Assembly: GCA_030427485.1 (NCBI GenBank)
Contig: JAUICG010000001.1
Span: 62,001-126,000, forward strand
DNA from: Gammaproteobacteria bacterium
GTDB taxonomy: Bacteria > Pseudomonadota > Gammaproteobacteria > Pseudomonadales > Halieaceae
DNA: 64,000 nt
Direction: 5' to 3'
Numbering within the stretch: position 1 is the first letter of the stretch; the number at the start of each line of letters is the position of its first letter. Shown here piece after piece: positions 1-9,690 of this stretch. The notes beneath the pieces are model-generated. The model was not told the origin of the DNA, did not search any database, and saw only the letters and a list, made by a program, of their open reading frames with translations. A program made the position numbers and the translations under genes.

Positions 1-959
1 TGGCCATCCAGGCCCGGGTGACCGGCTATCTGTTGAGCCGGGAATTTCGCGAGGGCGAACTGGTCACTGCCGGCGACGTGCTGTACACCATCGATTCATC
101 GGAATACGAGGCGGCGCTGGCCAGGGCCAAGGCTGACCTGGCCTCGGCGCAGGCCAACCAGGTCAACGCCCAGGGAAACTTTGAGCGCGGCAAGGAGCTG
201 CTGCCCAGGGGCGCCATATCGCAATCCGAAATGGATAATCTCCGGGCCAAAAAGCGCGATGCGGACGCGCGTATCGAGTCGGCCGAGGCGCAGGTGACCA
301 GCGCCAGGGTCAATCTGGGCTACACCAAGATACGCGCGCCCATCACCGGCCGTATCGGCCACAGCTCCGCCAGTGTGGGTGACCTGGTAGGGCCGAATTC
401 CGGTAACCTGACCACGCTGGTGAGTATTGATCCGATTGACGCGGTATTCCAGGTCAGTGAAGCGACGTATGTGGCCGCCATCGGACAAAACCTGGACCGC
501 GACCGGGATATACGATCGGTCAGTCGCATTGAAGTCAGCCTGGAACTGACCAATGGTATGACGTATCCGGAAGTGGGCCAGATTTACTATATTGCCAATC
601 GCATTGACCAGGCCACCGGTACGCTGGAGACGCGGGCGCGCATTCCGAATCCGCATTCGGCCCTGGTGCCGGGGCAATATGTGCGGGTTGTTTTACGCGA
701 TACCGAACTGCGCGAGGGCTTGTTTCTCCCCCAGTCGGCCGTGCAGGCGGACCAGCAGGGCAGTTTTGTGCTGGCGGTTACCGCCGATGGTATGGTGGAG
801 CGGCACAACGTGGCGCTGGGAGAACGGCGCGAGGACAGGGTGTTGGTCGAGGGGGGAGTGGATGAGGGCGATCAGGTGATCGTTCGCGGCCTGCAGCAGG
901 TGCGGCCCGGCATGGTGGTGCAGAGCAAGTCCATAGCCGGTCTCGAGCAGCAGGATTAG
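1..959 (+). CDS. RND efflux periplasmic adaptor (membrane fusion protein), 5' partial
   Basis: This is the periplasmic adaptor of a tripartite RND efflux pump; it bridges the inner-membrane pump and an outer-membrane channel. The reading frame is open from base 3, so the start and the lipoprotein or signal sequence lie outside the window; about 319 residues are visible. The order of parts is typical of the HlyD/MexA/AcrA family: a lipoyl half-motif at the visible N-terminus, an alanine-rich alpha-hairpin coiled coil (about residues 35-95), the second lipoyl half (YTKIRAPITGRIG), then beta-barrel and membrane-proximal domains. It ends three bases before the pump gene, so the two are co-transcribed. 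No TolC-type channel gene is seen downstream. The substrate cannot be read from the sequence. Confidence 0.93.
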   Translation, partial: AIQARVTGYLLSREFREGELVTAGDVLYTIDSSEYEAALARAKADLASAQANQVNAQGNFERGKELLPRGAISQSEMDNLRAKKRDADARIESAEAQVTSARVNLGYTKIRAPITGRIGHSSASVGDLVGPNSGNLTTLVSIDPIDAVFQVSEATYVAAIGQNLDRDRDIRSVSRIEVSLELTNGMTYPEVGQIYYIANRIDQATGTLETRARIPNPHSALVPGQYVRVVLRDTELREGLFLPQSAVQADQQGSFVLAVTADGMVERHNVALGERREDRVLVEGGVDEGDQVIVRGLQQVRPGMVVQSKSIAGLEQQD

Positions 960-962
960 CGC

Positions 963-3900
963 ATGTTCAGCGCGTTCTTTATCGAGCGTCCCAAATTTGC
1001 GCTGGTGATTGCGATCGTCATGACGCTGGCCGGCGGCCTGTCCGCGTATATCCTGCCTGTTACGGAGTACCCGCATATCTCACCGCCGAACATCGTGGTG
1101 AGCGGCGTCTATCCCGGTGCCTCGGCGGAAATCGTCGAGGCGACGGTCGCTGCGCCGATTGAGGATGCGGTGAACGGCGTGGAAGACATGATCTACATGT
1201 CCTCGAAGAGCGCAAACGACGGCAGTTATTCCCTGACGGTGACGTTCAAGGTCGGCGCGGACGCCGATATGGCGCTGGTCCGCGTACAGAACCGGGTCAA
1301 ACTGGCTGAGCCCTCGCTGCCTGGCGAGGTGCGCGCAATGGGCCTGAGCATAGCCGAGCGCTCGCCGGATATTTTGAAGATGGTGGGTTTCACGTCCCCG
1401 GATAATTCCCTCGATTACAAGTTCATCTCCAACTACGTGAAGATCAATGTGCAGAGCGTACTCGCCCGGGTGGAGGGTATTTCCTCTGCGAACATTATGG
1501 GCGAGGCGGATTACTCCATGCGCCTGTGGCTGGATCCCGATCGCATGACGAATCTGGGGCTGTCGGTGGCTGATATCCGCGATGCGCTACTTGAGCAGAA
1601 CGTGCAGGTGGCGGCCGGCAAAATCGGCGCGCCGCCGTTCGACGGGCCACTGCAGACGGAATATACGCTGCGCGCGAAAGGCCGCCTGCAGGACGTGGAA
1701 GAGTTCAATAACATCGTACTGCGCGCGCGCAATGACGGTTCCGCCATCTACCTGCGCGACGTCGCGCGCGTGGAGTTGGGGCAGGCCGGCTACAACTTTT
1801 CCGGCGAGATTAACGGCCACCCGGCGGTCAATGTCGCACTGTACACGCTGGCGGACGCAAACGCGCTGGCTGCGGGTGCCGCGGTTGACGAGGCGCTCGC
1901 GGAACTGGCCCGGTATTTCCCGGCGGGTCTGGAGTACGTCAACAGTTACGACACCACACGCTATGTTTCCACGGCGGTGAAGCAGGTGCTCGGCTCACTA
2001 CTGGAGGCCGTTGCACTGGTTATCGCCATCACCTTCCTGTTTCTCGGCAGCTGGCGCGCGACGCTGGTGCCCGCCGTGGCCATACCGGTGTCGCTGGTGG
2101 CGACTTTCTCGGTGCTGCAGCTGTTGGGAATGTCGATCAATACGATCACCCTGTTTGGCCTGATTCTGGCGATCGGCATCGTGGTGGACGATGCCATACT
2201 GGTCATCGAAAACTGCGACCGTCATATGCGCGAGGACCCCTCGATGACCGCCAGGGACGCCGCGCTGGTCACGATGCGCGAGGTGGGCGGGGCAATCATC
2301 GCCACCACGCTGGTATTGCTTGCCGTTTTTGTGCCTGTGGCGATGCTGCCAGGCATCACCGGAGAAATGTACCGTCAGTTTGCGGTGACCATTTGTGTCG
2401 CGGTGGTGTTCTCCTCGGTCAACGCGCTGACGCTGAGCCCCGCCTTGTGCGGATTATTGTTGCGAGCGGGGGGTGGCAAAGACCCCCGGTGGTACCAGAA
2501 GTTTCTCGGCGCATTCGGCCGGCTGACAGGCGTGTATGACTCGGGTGTACGATGGGTCCTGCGCAAGTTGCTGGTCGTCGGCATTCTCTTCCTGGCCTGG
2601 ATGACCGCCCTGGTGTTTGGCGTAATGAACACGCCCACCGGGTTTGTTCCGGACGAGGACAAGGGCCTGCTGCTGATCAATATCCAGCTGCCGGATGCTT
2701 CGTCCGTGGCGCGCACCAAGCTGGTCGTTGACAAGGTCACGGAAATACTGAACCAGGATCCGGCGGTGGAGGTGATTACCGCTATCACCGGCTTCTCCGT
2801 GCTCAGTGGCGCCAAGAGCAGTAATAGCGCCACCTTCTTCGTCGTGCTCAAACCCTGGGAGCAGCGCACCGAGCCCCGGGATTCGGCGTTCAGCGTGGCA
2901 GCCCGCATCAACGGGCGGGCGTTTATGGAGGTTCCGGAAGCTCAGGTATTCGCTATTGCGCCACCCGCGGTACCGGGCATGGGGGCGGTGGGTGGCCTGG
3001 AACTGATGTTGGAAGACACCCTGTCGCGGCCCCCGGCGGAACTGGCGGCCGTACTGAACAACCTTATCGTCGACGGTAACCAGACACCGGCCCTGCAGAA
3101 CGTGTTCAGCACCTACCGGGCCAATGTGCCGCAGTATTTTATCGACGTGGATCGTATCAAGGCGAAAAACCTCGGAGTGCCGCTCGGCGAGATATTTATG
3201 ACGTTGCAGGCGCAAATGGGTTCCCTGTATGTCAATGATTTCAACAAATTCGGCCAGACCTACAAGGTGATCATGCAGGCCGAGGCGCCGTTTCGTTCCG
3301 ACCTGGCGGACATGGATCACTTCTTCCTGAAGTCGTCCAGCGGCGAGATGGTGCCGCTCAGCTCCCTGATCACCTCGCGCCCGGTGCTTGGTCCTGATGT
3401 GGCAGCGCGTTACAACCTGTATCGCGCCGCCGCGGTGCGCGGCAATGTGGCGCCCGGTTACAGTTCCGGTGAGGCGATGAAGGCATTTGAGAATCTCGTC
3501 GCGACAACCGTCCCGGGGGGCTATCGCATGGAGTGGACGGGCATGGCTTTCCAGGAGCGCGAAGCCGGCAATGTGGCGATCTACGCCTATCTGTTGGCGC
3601 TGATCTTCGTCTATTTGTTCCTGGTTGCGCAGTACGAAAGCTGGTCCATTCCGGTCGCCATTATTCTGGTAGTGCCGATGGCCGTGGGGGGCGCCATCGC
3701 TGCGCTGTTGCTGTCCGGCGTGGCGCTCAATCTTTACGCACAGATCGGCGTGGTGCTGTTGATTGGCATGGCGGCGAAAAACGCGATCCTGATCGTGGAG
3801 TTCGCCCGTCACCAGCGTGAGCGGGAGGGCGCGCAAATCCTGGTGGCGGCGCGCGAAGCCGGCCGCCTGCGTTTCAGGGCTGTGTGTATGACGGCGGCTT

Positions 3901-4100
3901 CGTTCATCCTCGGTATACTGCCGCTGGTGTTCGCCAGCGGTGCCGGCGCACTTGGGCAGCGCTCGCTGGGAATCACCGTGTTCGGCGGCATGCTCGCCGC
4001 ATTGCTGGTCGGTACCGTGTTTATCCCCGGCTTTTACGCGATCGTGCAAACGGCGCGGGAGCAGGTAAAGCGGAAGCTGGGATTCTCGCGCGCCAACTAA
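963..4100 (+). CDS. RND multidrug efflux transporter permease (AcrB/MexB/MexF family)
   Basis: This is an inner-membrane proton-driven efflux pump of the hydrophobe/amphiphile efflux RND family, 1045 residues, full length for the family. The proton-relay residues are present: adjacent aspartates at about 409-410 in the TM4 motif [13 protein letters not shown], and a lysine at about 939 in [13 protein letters not shown] (TM10). The N-terminus [20 protein letters not shown] is a typical first transmembrane helix, and a large periplasmic loop follows each of TM1 and TM7. ATG at 963 follows the adaptor stop by three bases. It is convergent with rep, with only 62 bases between them and no clear terminator. 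Family assignment is secure; the substrate is unknown. Confidence 0.97.
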   Translation: MFSAFFIERPKFALVIAIVMTLAGGLSAYILPVTEYPHISPPNIVVSGVYPGASAEIVEATVAAPIEDAVNGVEDMIYMSSKSANDGSYSLTVTFKVGADADMALVRVQNRVKLAEPSLPGEVRAMGLSIAERSPDILKMVGFTSPDNSLDYKFISNYVKINVQSVLARVEGISSANIMGEADYSMRLWLDPDRMTNLGLSVADIRDALLEQNVQVAAGKIGAPPFDGPLQTEYTLRAKGRLQDVEEFNNIVLRARNDGSAIYLRDVARVELGQAGYNFSGEINGHPAVNVALYTLADANALAAGAAVDEALAELARYFPAGLEYVNSYDTTRYVSTAVKQVLGSLLEAVALVIAITFLFLGSWRATLVPAVAIPVSLVATFSVLQLLGMSINTITLFGLILAIGIVVDDAILVIENCDRHMREDPSMTARDAALVTMREVGGAIIATTLVLLAVFVPVAMLPGITGEMYRQFAVTICVAVVFSSVNALTLSPALCGLLLRAGGGKDPRWYQKFLGAFGRLTGVYDSGVRWVLRKLLVVGILFLAWMTALVFGVMNTPTGFVPDEDKGLLLINIQLPDASSVARTKLVVDKVTEILNQDPAVEVITAITGFSVLSGAKSSNSATFFVVLKPWEQRTEPRDSAFSVAARINGRAFMEVPEAQVFAIAPPAVPGMGAVGGLELMLEDTLSRPPAELAAVLNNLIVDGNQTPALQNVFSTYRANVPQYFIDVDRIKAKNLGVPLGEIFMTLQAQMGSLYVNDFNKFGQTYKVIMQAEAPFRSDLADMDHFFLKSSSGEMVPLSSLITSRPVLGPDVAARYNLYRAAAVRGNVAPGYSSGEAMKAFENLVATTVPGGYRMEWTGMAFQEREAGNVAIYAYLLALIFVYLFLVAQYESWSIPVAIILVVPMAVGGAIAALLLSGVALNLYAQIGVVLLIGMAAKNAILIVEFARHQREREGAQILVAAREAGRLRFRAVCMTAASFILGILPLVFASGAGALGQRSLGITVFGGMLAALLVGTVFIPGFYAIVQTAREQVKRKLGFSRAN

Positions 4101-4162
4101 AATGTCGGAGCCTGGCTTTAAGTCATTACCCTTCCGGCCCGAGATAAAAAGCTCTTTCCCGT

Positions 4163-6160
4163 TCAGGCGAAAAGTCCCTTCAGTCCCGCCAGTGTCTCCT
4201 TTCCGCGTTCGAGATTGTCTTCCCGCGAGTCCTGCCCGCCGCCCTGCCACTGCAGGTCGTCCTGCGGTAACTCTGCGATGAAGCGGCTGGGTTCGCACGG
4301 GATGGTATCGCCAAACTGGCGCCGCTTCAGCGCCATGGTCATGGTCAGTGTTTGCTGCGCGCGGGTAATCCCCACATAGGCCAGCCGCCGCTCCTCCTCG
4401 ATAGAGTCTTCTTCGACACTCACGCGGTGCGGCAACAGGTTTTCCTCCATGCCGATAATGAAGACGTGCGGATACTCCAGTCCCTTGGAGGCGTGCAGCG
4501 TCATCAGTTGCACGCTGTCCGGACCCTTCTCCTCCTCGTCCTGTTGTTCCAGCAGGTCGCGCAGCACCAGGCGGGCGATGGCTTCGTCCAGTCCCACCTG
4601 TTCGCTGGTCATCACGCGCTGCAGACCGTCGACCAGGAAATGCACGTTGCCCATGCGCCGTTCCGCCACGTCATCGCTGGAACTGAGTTGGCCCAGCCAG
4701 CCCTCGTAATCGATGTCCCGGATCATCTGGCGCACACCGGCGACGCTATTGCCACCCTCACAGCTGCGGCGCACGCCGTCCATCCAGCGGCGAAATTCCC
4801 GCAGGCGTTTGAGGCCGCTTTCCGACACCTGGTCGGCGCCGATGCGGTTGCAGGCCTGGTTCAGGCTGCAGCGATTGGCCAGCGCGAAGTTGCCCAGTGC
4901 TTCGAGTGTCGACGTGCCCAGCTTGCGCCGCGGTACGTTGGCAATGCGCAGGAAGGCATTGTCGTCATTCTCGTTTATCACCAGTCTCAGGTAGGCCATG
5001 ATGTCTTTGACTTCATTGCGCGCGAAGAAAGAGGTGCCGCCGCTGAGGTGATAGGGTACCTGTTGTTGTTGCAGCGCCAACTCCACAAGCCGTGACTGGT
5101 GGTTGCCCCGGTACAGGATCGCGTAGTCGCCGAAGCGGGTGCGCTTGCGCATCTTGTGGTCGAGGATTTCAGCCACCACCTGGTCCGCTTCCTGTTGCTC
5201 GTCCGCGCAGCGCAGAATGCGTATGGTCTCGCCATAGCCGAGCTCGCTCCACAGTTGCTTCTCGAACACGTGTGCATTGTTGGCGATCAGGGTATTAGCC
5301 GCCTTCAGAATACGCGCTGTGGAGCGATAGTTCTGTTCCAGTTTTACGATGTACAGTGCCGGAAAATCGTCCTGCAACTGTGCCAGGTTCTCCGGCCGGG
5401 CTCCGCGCCAGGCGTAGATGGACTGGTCGTCGTCGCCCACCACGGTCAGGCCGCCGCGCAGGCCGACCAGTTGCCTGACCAGCAGGTACTGGCTGGAGTT
5501 GGTGTCCTGGTACTCATCGACCAGCAGGTAGTGGATCTGGTTCTGCCATTTTTCCAGGATGGTCGGGTGGTGCTCGAAGAGCACCGTCGGCAGCAGGATC
5601 AGGTCGTCGAAATCCAGTGCGTTGTAGGCCTTCAGGGCGCGCTGGTAGCGCTGGTAGGCCTGGGCGCAGAGGATGTCTGCCGGACCGGTGGCGGCCGCGA
5701 GCGCCTGTTCGGGGAGCACGCGCTCGTTTTTCCACGCGGAAATTCGCGCAGCAATGGTATTGGCCAGGTCGCCCTCGGCGCCGTGCTGCTGAATCAATAA
5801 ATCGCGGATCAGTGTCCGGCTATCCTCGGCGTCAAAGATGGAAAACCCCGTCTTCAAGCCCAGTTCCTTGCGCTGTTCCCGGATAATCCTGAGTCCCAAC
5901 TGGTGAAAGGTACTCACCGTAAGCCCCTGGGCGGCATCATCGCGCAGCAACCTGCCCACGCGTTCCTTCATTTCCCGTGCGGCCTTGTTGGTGAACGTGA
6001 CGGCGGCCACCCGGCTGGACTTTATCCCGCAGGTGTTCACCAGGTAGGCGATTTTCTGGGTGATCACACTGGTCTTGCCGCTGCCCGCACCGGCGAGCAC
6101 CAGTAGCGGGCCGTCAATGTAGTGCACTGCCTCGCGCTGTCGGGGATTGAGATTCGTCAC
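4163..6160 (-). CDS. rep: ATP-dependent DNA helicase Rep
   Basis: Rep is a superfamily 1A 3'-5' DNA helicase that works at the replication fork, removing nucleoprotein roadblocks and helping restart. The 665 residues match Rep length and align by eye with E. coli Rep nearly throughout. The Walker A motif AGAGSGKT is at residues 23-30. The Walker B region DEYQDTNSSQY, motif III (VVGDDDQSIYAWRGA), motif IV (LEQNYRS) and motif VI (RRLAYVGITRA) are all visible. The C-terminal region ELPQDDLQWQ also matches Rep rather than UvrD or PcrA. The start MTNLNPRQREAV is the usual Rep N-terminus. It follows ppnP on the same strand after 82 bases. Confidence 0.97.
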   Translation of the reverse strand: MTNLNPRQREAVHYIDGPLLVLAGAGSGKTSVITQKIAYLVNTCGIKSSRVAAVTFTNKAAREMKERVGRLLRDDAAQGLTVSTFHQLGLRIIREQRKELGLKTGFSIFDAEDSRTLIRDLLIQQHGAEGDLANTIAARISAWKNERVLPEQALAAATGPADILCAQAYQRYQRALKAYNALDFDDLILLPTVLFEHHPTILEKWQNQIHYLLVDEYQDTNSSQYLLVRQLVGLRGGLTVVGDDDQSIYAWRGARPENLAQLQDDFPALYIVKLEQNYRSTARILKAANTLIANNAHVFEKQLWSELGYGETIRILRCADEQQEADQVVAEILDHKMRKRTRFGDYAILYRGNHQSRLVELALQQQQVPYHLSGGTSFFARNEVKDIMAYLRLVINENDDNAFLRIANVPRRKLGTSTLEALGNFALANRCSLNQACNRIGADQVSESGLKRLREFRRWMDGVRRSCEGGNSVAGVRQMIRDIDYEGWLGQLSSSDDVAERRMGNVHFLVDGLQRVMTSEQVGLDEAIARLVLRDLLEQQDEEEKGPDSVQLMTLHASKGLEYPHVFIIGMEENLLPHRVSVEEDSIEEERRLAYVGITRAQQTLTMTMALKRRQFGDTIPCEPSRFIAELPQDDLQWQGGGQDSREDNLERGKETLAGLKGLFA

Positions 6161-6242
6161 CGGTTCAGTCCCAACGCCCGCAGCGGGCCGTCACAGGCAG
6201 GGTCGCCCGACATTGTGGTGAACGCCGGGAGCGCCTCGGCGC

Positions 6243-6524
6243 TTATCCATAGGTACACAGGTAAGCGGTTTCCTCGGCGACTTTGAGCTGGAATTTTTCG
6301 TTGGCGGGGACCACGAACTGGTCTCCGACCCGATAGGTTTGCCAGTCATCCCGGTTCGGCAGCTTGACGGTCAGTGCGCCGCTGACGACAGTGACGGTTT
6401 CCAGTTCGGTGGTGCCGAACTCGTACTCGCCCACGGCCATTACGCCGACGGTGGCCGGAAGGCTGGCGGTTTGAAAAGCAATTGAAGCCACGTTGCCATC
6501 AAAATACTGGTTGATCCTGAACAT
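6243..6524 (-). CDS. ppnP: pyrimidine/purine nucleoside phosphorylase PpnP (DUF1255)
   Basis: PpnP is a small cupin-fold cytosolic enzyme that phosphorolyses a broad range of nucleosides to free base and ribose 1-phosphate. The 93 residues equal the family length. The DUF1255 pattern is clear: an N-terminal [16 protein letters not shown] segment, the [10 protein letters not shown] strand, and the cupin end [16 protein letters not shown] followed by AYLCTY. A GAGGAA ribosome-binding site precedes the ATG at 6524. It lies upstream of rep on the same strand. The assignment rests on overall similarity to E. coli YaiE/PpnP and is confident. Confidence 0.93.
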   Translation of the reverse strand: MFRINQYFDGNVASIAFQTASLPATVGVMAVGEYEFGTTELETVTVVSGALTVKLPNRDDWQTYRVGDQFVVPANEKFQLKVAEETAYLCTYG

Positions 6525-6825
6525 TGGAGTTCCTCGGTGGACGGCTGGAAAAACGGGGAGTGATTCTCGCGTTTTTCGTGCGCAAAGTAACGCGAAATTT
6601 GCGATATTTCCTGCCGCTGGCTGATACCACGCGCAGCCAGGCCCCTGTTTGGGCGGCGCCCTTCAGACAGCTGTCGCGAAATCCGCGACCAACGCGCCAG
6701 GTGGCGATGGCTGCACGGTTGGCATGGGCCGGGATAGGGAATTTATTACGATTGGCGGCCAAAAAAAAGGCTGGCGCGATGCCAGCCTTTGTCTGCGCTA
6801 ACAAAAACGCACTGAGTGCAGCCCG
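6525..6825. other. intergenic region between ppnP and the DUF1329 gene
   Basis: These 301 bases lie upstream of ppnP and downstream of the DUF1329 gene, which both read leftward. The region must hold the ppnP promoter, but no confident -35/-10 pair was found. The terminator of the DUF1329 gene lies at 6761-6790. A 101-codon frame on the plus strand crosses this terminator and has no protein-like features, so it is not annotated. Confidence 0.6.
6761..6790 (-). terminator. rho-independent terminator of the DUF1329 gene
   Basis: On the minus strand a 7-bp stem (GGCTGGC/GCCAGCC, loop of five) is followed by eight T. It begins about 35 bases after the DUF1329 stop codon. The opposite strand has only three T after the stem, so the element favours leftward transcription. 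Confidence 0.88.
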
Positions 6826-8193
6826 CTAGCGAACACCGCCGCGCTTCATACCCTCTGCGGTGAAGTATTTTTCATTCTTGTCCACGCCGTTTTTGTATTT
6901 ACCCGGAAGTGGCTTGCCGCTCAGGTTGTAGATGTCCTGCAGCAGGTCGTAGGAGCCGTAGGACGCGCCAAAACTGGCCTCGCGATCGTACAGGTTGGCG
7001 CCGTAGCTGTACTGTACGCGCCATAGTTGACCCCGACCGTCGTACATTTCCCCGGAGACCGCCGTCCAGCTATCCTCGTCGATGTAGAATGTACGCCGGC
7101 TGTACAGGTGGCGCTTGCCCTCCTTGAGATTGGAGTCCACGACCCATACGCGGTGTTTCTCCCAGCGCATCTTGTCAGGGTTCAGAAACTTCTCGCCCAA
7201 CAGGTCCTCGACCTTGCCCTGGAATATCATGTCGTAGTTGTTGGCGGGGACGATCATTTCCTTCTTGCCGACCAGCGTCCAGTCGTAGCGCTCCGGCGAG
7301 CCGTTGTAGACGAAGGCGTCATCGTAGGTGGATGTTCCCGCTACACCGGGGTTTGGCGTGTCGAAGGATACGGCTGGCGCCAGGCGTACCCGGCGCTGGC
7401 CGACCAGGTATTGCCAGGCTTTGCGGCCTTTGCCCTCGGTGTAGTCGGCACCGGGCTCGTGGACCAGCAGAATCTCACCGGCGCGGCGGGCGGGCGCTTC
7501 ATAGTTGATACGCAGCTTCGTGAAAGGCGTTTCGCCAACGGGTACATCGCGGTTCTCCTCCAGATACATGGGGAACACCGATACGGACGAGCTGGTTGTC
7601 GACAGAACGGGCTGGCCGTCCGAGCCGACATAGTAGACATCGGACTCAAGTGACGAGTCTTCGCCATAGCGAATCATGTGGTTCCACATTACCTCCAGGC
7701 CTGACTGGGGTATCGGGAAGGGTACGCCGGGCAGATTGTTGTCAATTTTCTGCCCGTCAGCGACCAGCGTGGCACCGGTGGCGTTTTTCAGGGTGTTGGC
7801 GTAGTACCAGTCCGGCCGGATCGTGCCCCGGTGGGTGGGGTACACGTGGATCTTGTAACCATCCTTGCCAAATTTCTTGAACAGGGCTTGCGTACCCGGC
7901 GTGAGTAGTTCAGCGTACTGCTGCCAGTTGCTGTCATCGATGGTATACAGCGGCTTTTCGTCGGGATAGGCATTGACATAGTTGTCGGAGCCCGCGACGA
8001 ACTCCTCCGGTACCGGCGTGCCCTTAGAGTTCCAGGGTGGAATGCTGCCATCGGCATTGCCTGCCATTTCCGCGCCGACCGGCGTAAGATCCTTACCCAG
8101 TCGGGCCGCCTGGTCCGGGCTGACTGCCGCCAGGGCAGTGCTGGTAGCGAGTGAAGTCAGGCAGAGCACTGCCAGGGTTGATTTAATCGTCAT
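6826..8193 (-). CDS. DUF1329 domain-containing exported protein
   Basis: This 455-residue protein starts with a clear signal peptide (MTIKSTLAVLCLTSLATSTALA, cleavage near residue 22), so it is exported to the periplasm or outer membrane. The rest matches DUF1329: an early segment 'LGKDLTPVGAEMAGNADG', the 'PYTRGT'-like part written here as PTHRGTIRPDWY, and a C-terminal part that resembles LolA/LolB-type lipid-binding folds. In Pseudomonas-like genomes DUF1329 genes sit beside DUF1302 outer-membrane proteins and RND-type pumps, and are linked with use of hydrophobic substrates such as sterols. No DUF1302 partner is present here. It lies 117 bases downstream of the P450 gene on the same strand. 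The function is not established. Confidence 0.85.
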   Translation of the reverse strand: MTIKSTLAVLCLTSLATSTALAAVSPDQAARLGKDLTPVGAEMAGNADGSIPPWNSKGTPVPEEFVAGSDNYVNAYPDEKPLYTIDDSNWQQYAELLTPGTQALFKKFGKDGYKIHVYPTHRGTIRPDWYYANTLKNATGATLVADGQKIDNNLPGVPFPIPQSGLEVMWNHMIRYGEDSSLESDVYYVGSDGQPVLSTTSSSVSVFPMYLEENRDVPVGETPFTKLRINYEAPARRAGEILLVHEPGADYTEGKGRKAWQYLVGQRRVRLAPAVSFDTPNPGVAGTSTYDDAFVYNGSPERYDWTLVGKKEMIVPANNYDMIFQGKVEDLLGEKFLNPDKMRWEKHRVWVVDSNLKEGKRHLYSRRTFYIDEDSWTAVSGEMYDGRGQLWRVQYSYGANLYDREASFGASYGSYDLLQDIYNLSGKPLPGKYKNGVDKNEKYFTAEGMKRGGVR

Positions 8194-8310
8194 TATGCGA
8201 GCTCCAATTTATCTGTTTATAGAGGGCTAGGCGAAGATTAGTTCAGTCAGAGAGAAATATCTACCGCTCTTTAGCCCAATGGTAATTGTACAGAGCCCGC
8301 CCCGGGCGTC

Positions 8311-9567
8311 CTAGGCCACCCGGGCGCCTGCGCTCTCCGGGTCGAAGGCTATGCGCAGCTCTTTCATCGCGTTGACGAAGAAAGACCGGACGAAGCGCGG
8401 TTCCCCCTGCAGGCGGGGGTTGCGCAGGCGGGGAATCAACTCCTCGAACATGATATTGAGCTCCAGGCGGGCGAGGTGGGAGCCAATGCAAAAGTGCTGC
8501 CCAATCCCGAAGGAACGCAACTGGTTGTAGAGGTCCGGCATGCGCTCGGCGCGCCTGACGTCAAATGTCATCGCATCCTCGCCGAAGGTGGCCTCGTCGT
8601 GGTTGGCAGCGTGATAGTGCAGCAGCACCTTGTCTCCCTTCCTTATCATCTGCCCGCCGAGTTCGACGTCCTCCATCGCCGTGCGGCGCATGGCGATAAA
8701 CGCGGTGTTGTAGCGCAATATCTCCTCACAGGCGTTGCCGATTTTGTCGGGATTGTCCACCAGGTATTGCAGTTGCTCCGGGTGTTCCATCAGCAGCCGC
8801 ATGCCCTGCGCGATGACTGTGCGGGTGGATTCGTTCCCGCCTACCAGGATGAGAATGAACATCCAGCCAAACACGTCTTCGGTAAGAGGGGCGCCATCCA
8901 GTTCTGCGTCCAGCAGTGCCCCGGTGATGTTGTCCATCGGCGATACCCGGTGCTGGGCAGCGAGATTCAGTGCGTACTGGATTACTTCCAGCGATGCCAG
9001 CTGCCCCTCCTCTTCAGAGGTGGACATGTCAGGGTCATCGGCGAAAATCATCGTATTGGTCCAGTCGAAGAACTTCTTGCGGTCTTCAAGGGGTACACCC
9101 AACAGCTCCAGAATGGCGATTAACGGGAGCTCCGCCGCGACCTCCTCAACAAATTCGCACTCGCCCTTGCCGGCCACCTGGTCAATGATTCGCCTGGCGT
9201 GTTCGCGAAAATCAGGCGCGTAAGATTCGACCCGTTTTGGCGTAAATGCGTTGCGCACGATACGGCGTACCTTCTGGTGCAGGGGGGGATCCATATTGAT
9301 AATGGTGTGGCAGTGAATCCCGTCCACCATCTCCTGCGGATACTCCATCGGAAATGCGGACCGGGCCCTGGAGGAAAACAATTTGGGGTTCTTGGAGACG
9401 TAATCCAGCTCTGCGATACGCGTCACCGCCCAGTAGGGGACGCCTGTGATCGGGTCTTCCAGTTTTACCAGCGGGCCCGCATCGCGAATTTCCCGGAGCT
9501 TGTCGTACGGCATGCCGTCGGCATAGGTATCCGGGTCGAGCAGGTTGGTGAAGGGGCACTGGCTCAT
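8311..9567 (-). CDS. cytochrome P450
   Basis: This is a soluble bacterial cytochrome P450 monooxygenase of 418 residues. The heme-binding loop FGIGQHFCIG holds the proximal cysteine at residue 360. The K-helix ExxR motif is in EEILRYNT. The I-helix has GGNEST in place of the commoner AGxET, which is normal for bacterial class I P450s. The early part (GVPYWAVTRIAELDYVSKNPKLFSS) resembles the CYP107/CYP125-like soluble group. A GGAGAG site precedes the ATG. It begins 123 bases after atzF on the same strand, so read-through from the guanidine operon is possible. No ferredoxin or reductase gene is adjacent, and the substrate is unknown. Confidence 0.95.
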   Translation of the reverse strand: MSQCPFTNLLDPDTYADGMPYDKLREIRDAGPLVKLEDPITGVPYWAVTRIAELDYVSKNPKLFSSRARSAFPMEYPQEMVDGIHCHTIINMDPPLHQKVRRIVRNAFTPKRVESYAPDFREHARRIIDQVAGKGECEFVEEVAAELPLIAILELLGVPLEDRKKFFDWTNTMIFADDPDMSTSEEEGQLASLEVIQYALNLAAQHRVSPMDNITGALLDAELDGAPLTEDVFGWMFILILVGGNESTRTVIAQGMRLLMEHPEQLQYLVDNPDKIGNACEEILRYNTAFIAMRRTAMEDVELGGQMIRKGDKVLLHYHAANHDEATFGEDAMTFDVRRAERMPDLYNQLRSFGIGQHFCIGSHLARLELNIMFEELIPRLRNPRLQGEPRFVRSFFVNAMKELRIAFDPESAGARVA

Positions 9568-9690
9568 GGGACTCTCCGAAGGGTGTGACGAGAAAGGCGC
9601 GGCGTTAACAGGACATTATTAGTCTGCAGAGGATTGTGGCATACGCCGCTTTGTGGTGAAAGTCGGGCAGGCGATAAAGGCCCGGCAGGT

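Noticed and set aside
2454..4298. 614-codon open frame on the minus strand, antisense to the RND pump
   Set aside because: The plus-strand pump gene has clear family motifs over the whole stretch; the antisense translation is rich in His, Arg and Gln and has no domain, a typical shadow in high-GC DNA.
6524..6829. 101-codon plus-strand frame between ppnP and DUF1329
   Set aside because: It overlaps the terminator at 6761-6790 and the ppnP start, and its composition is not protein-like.
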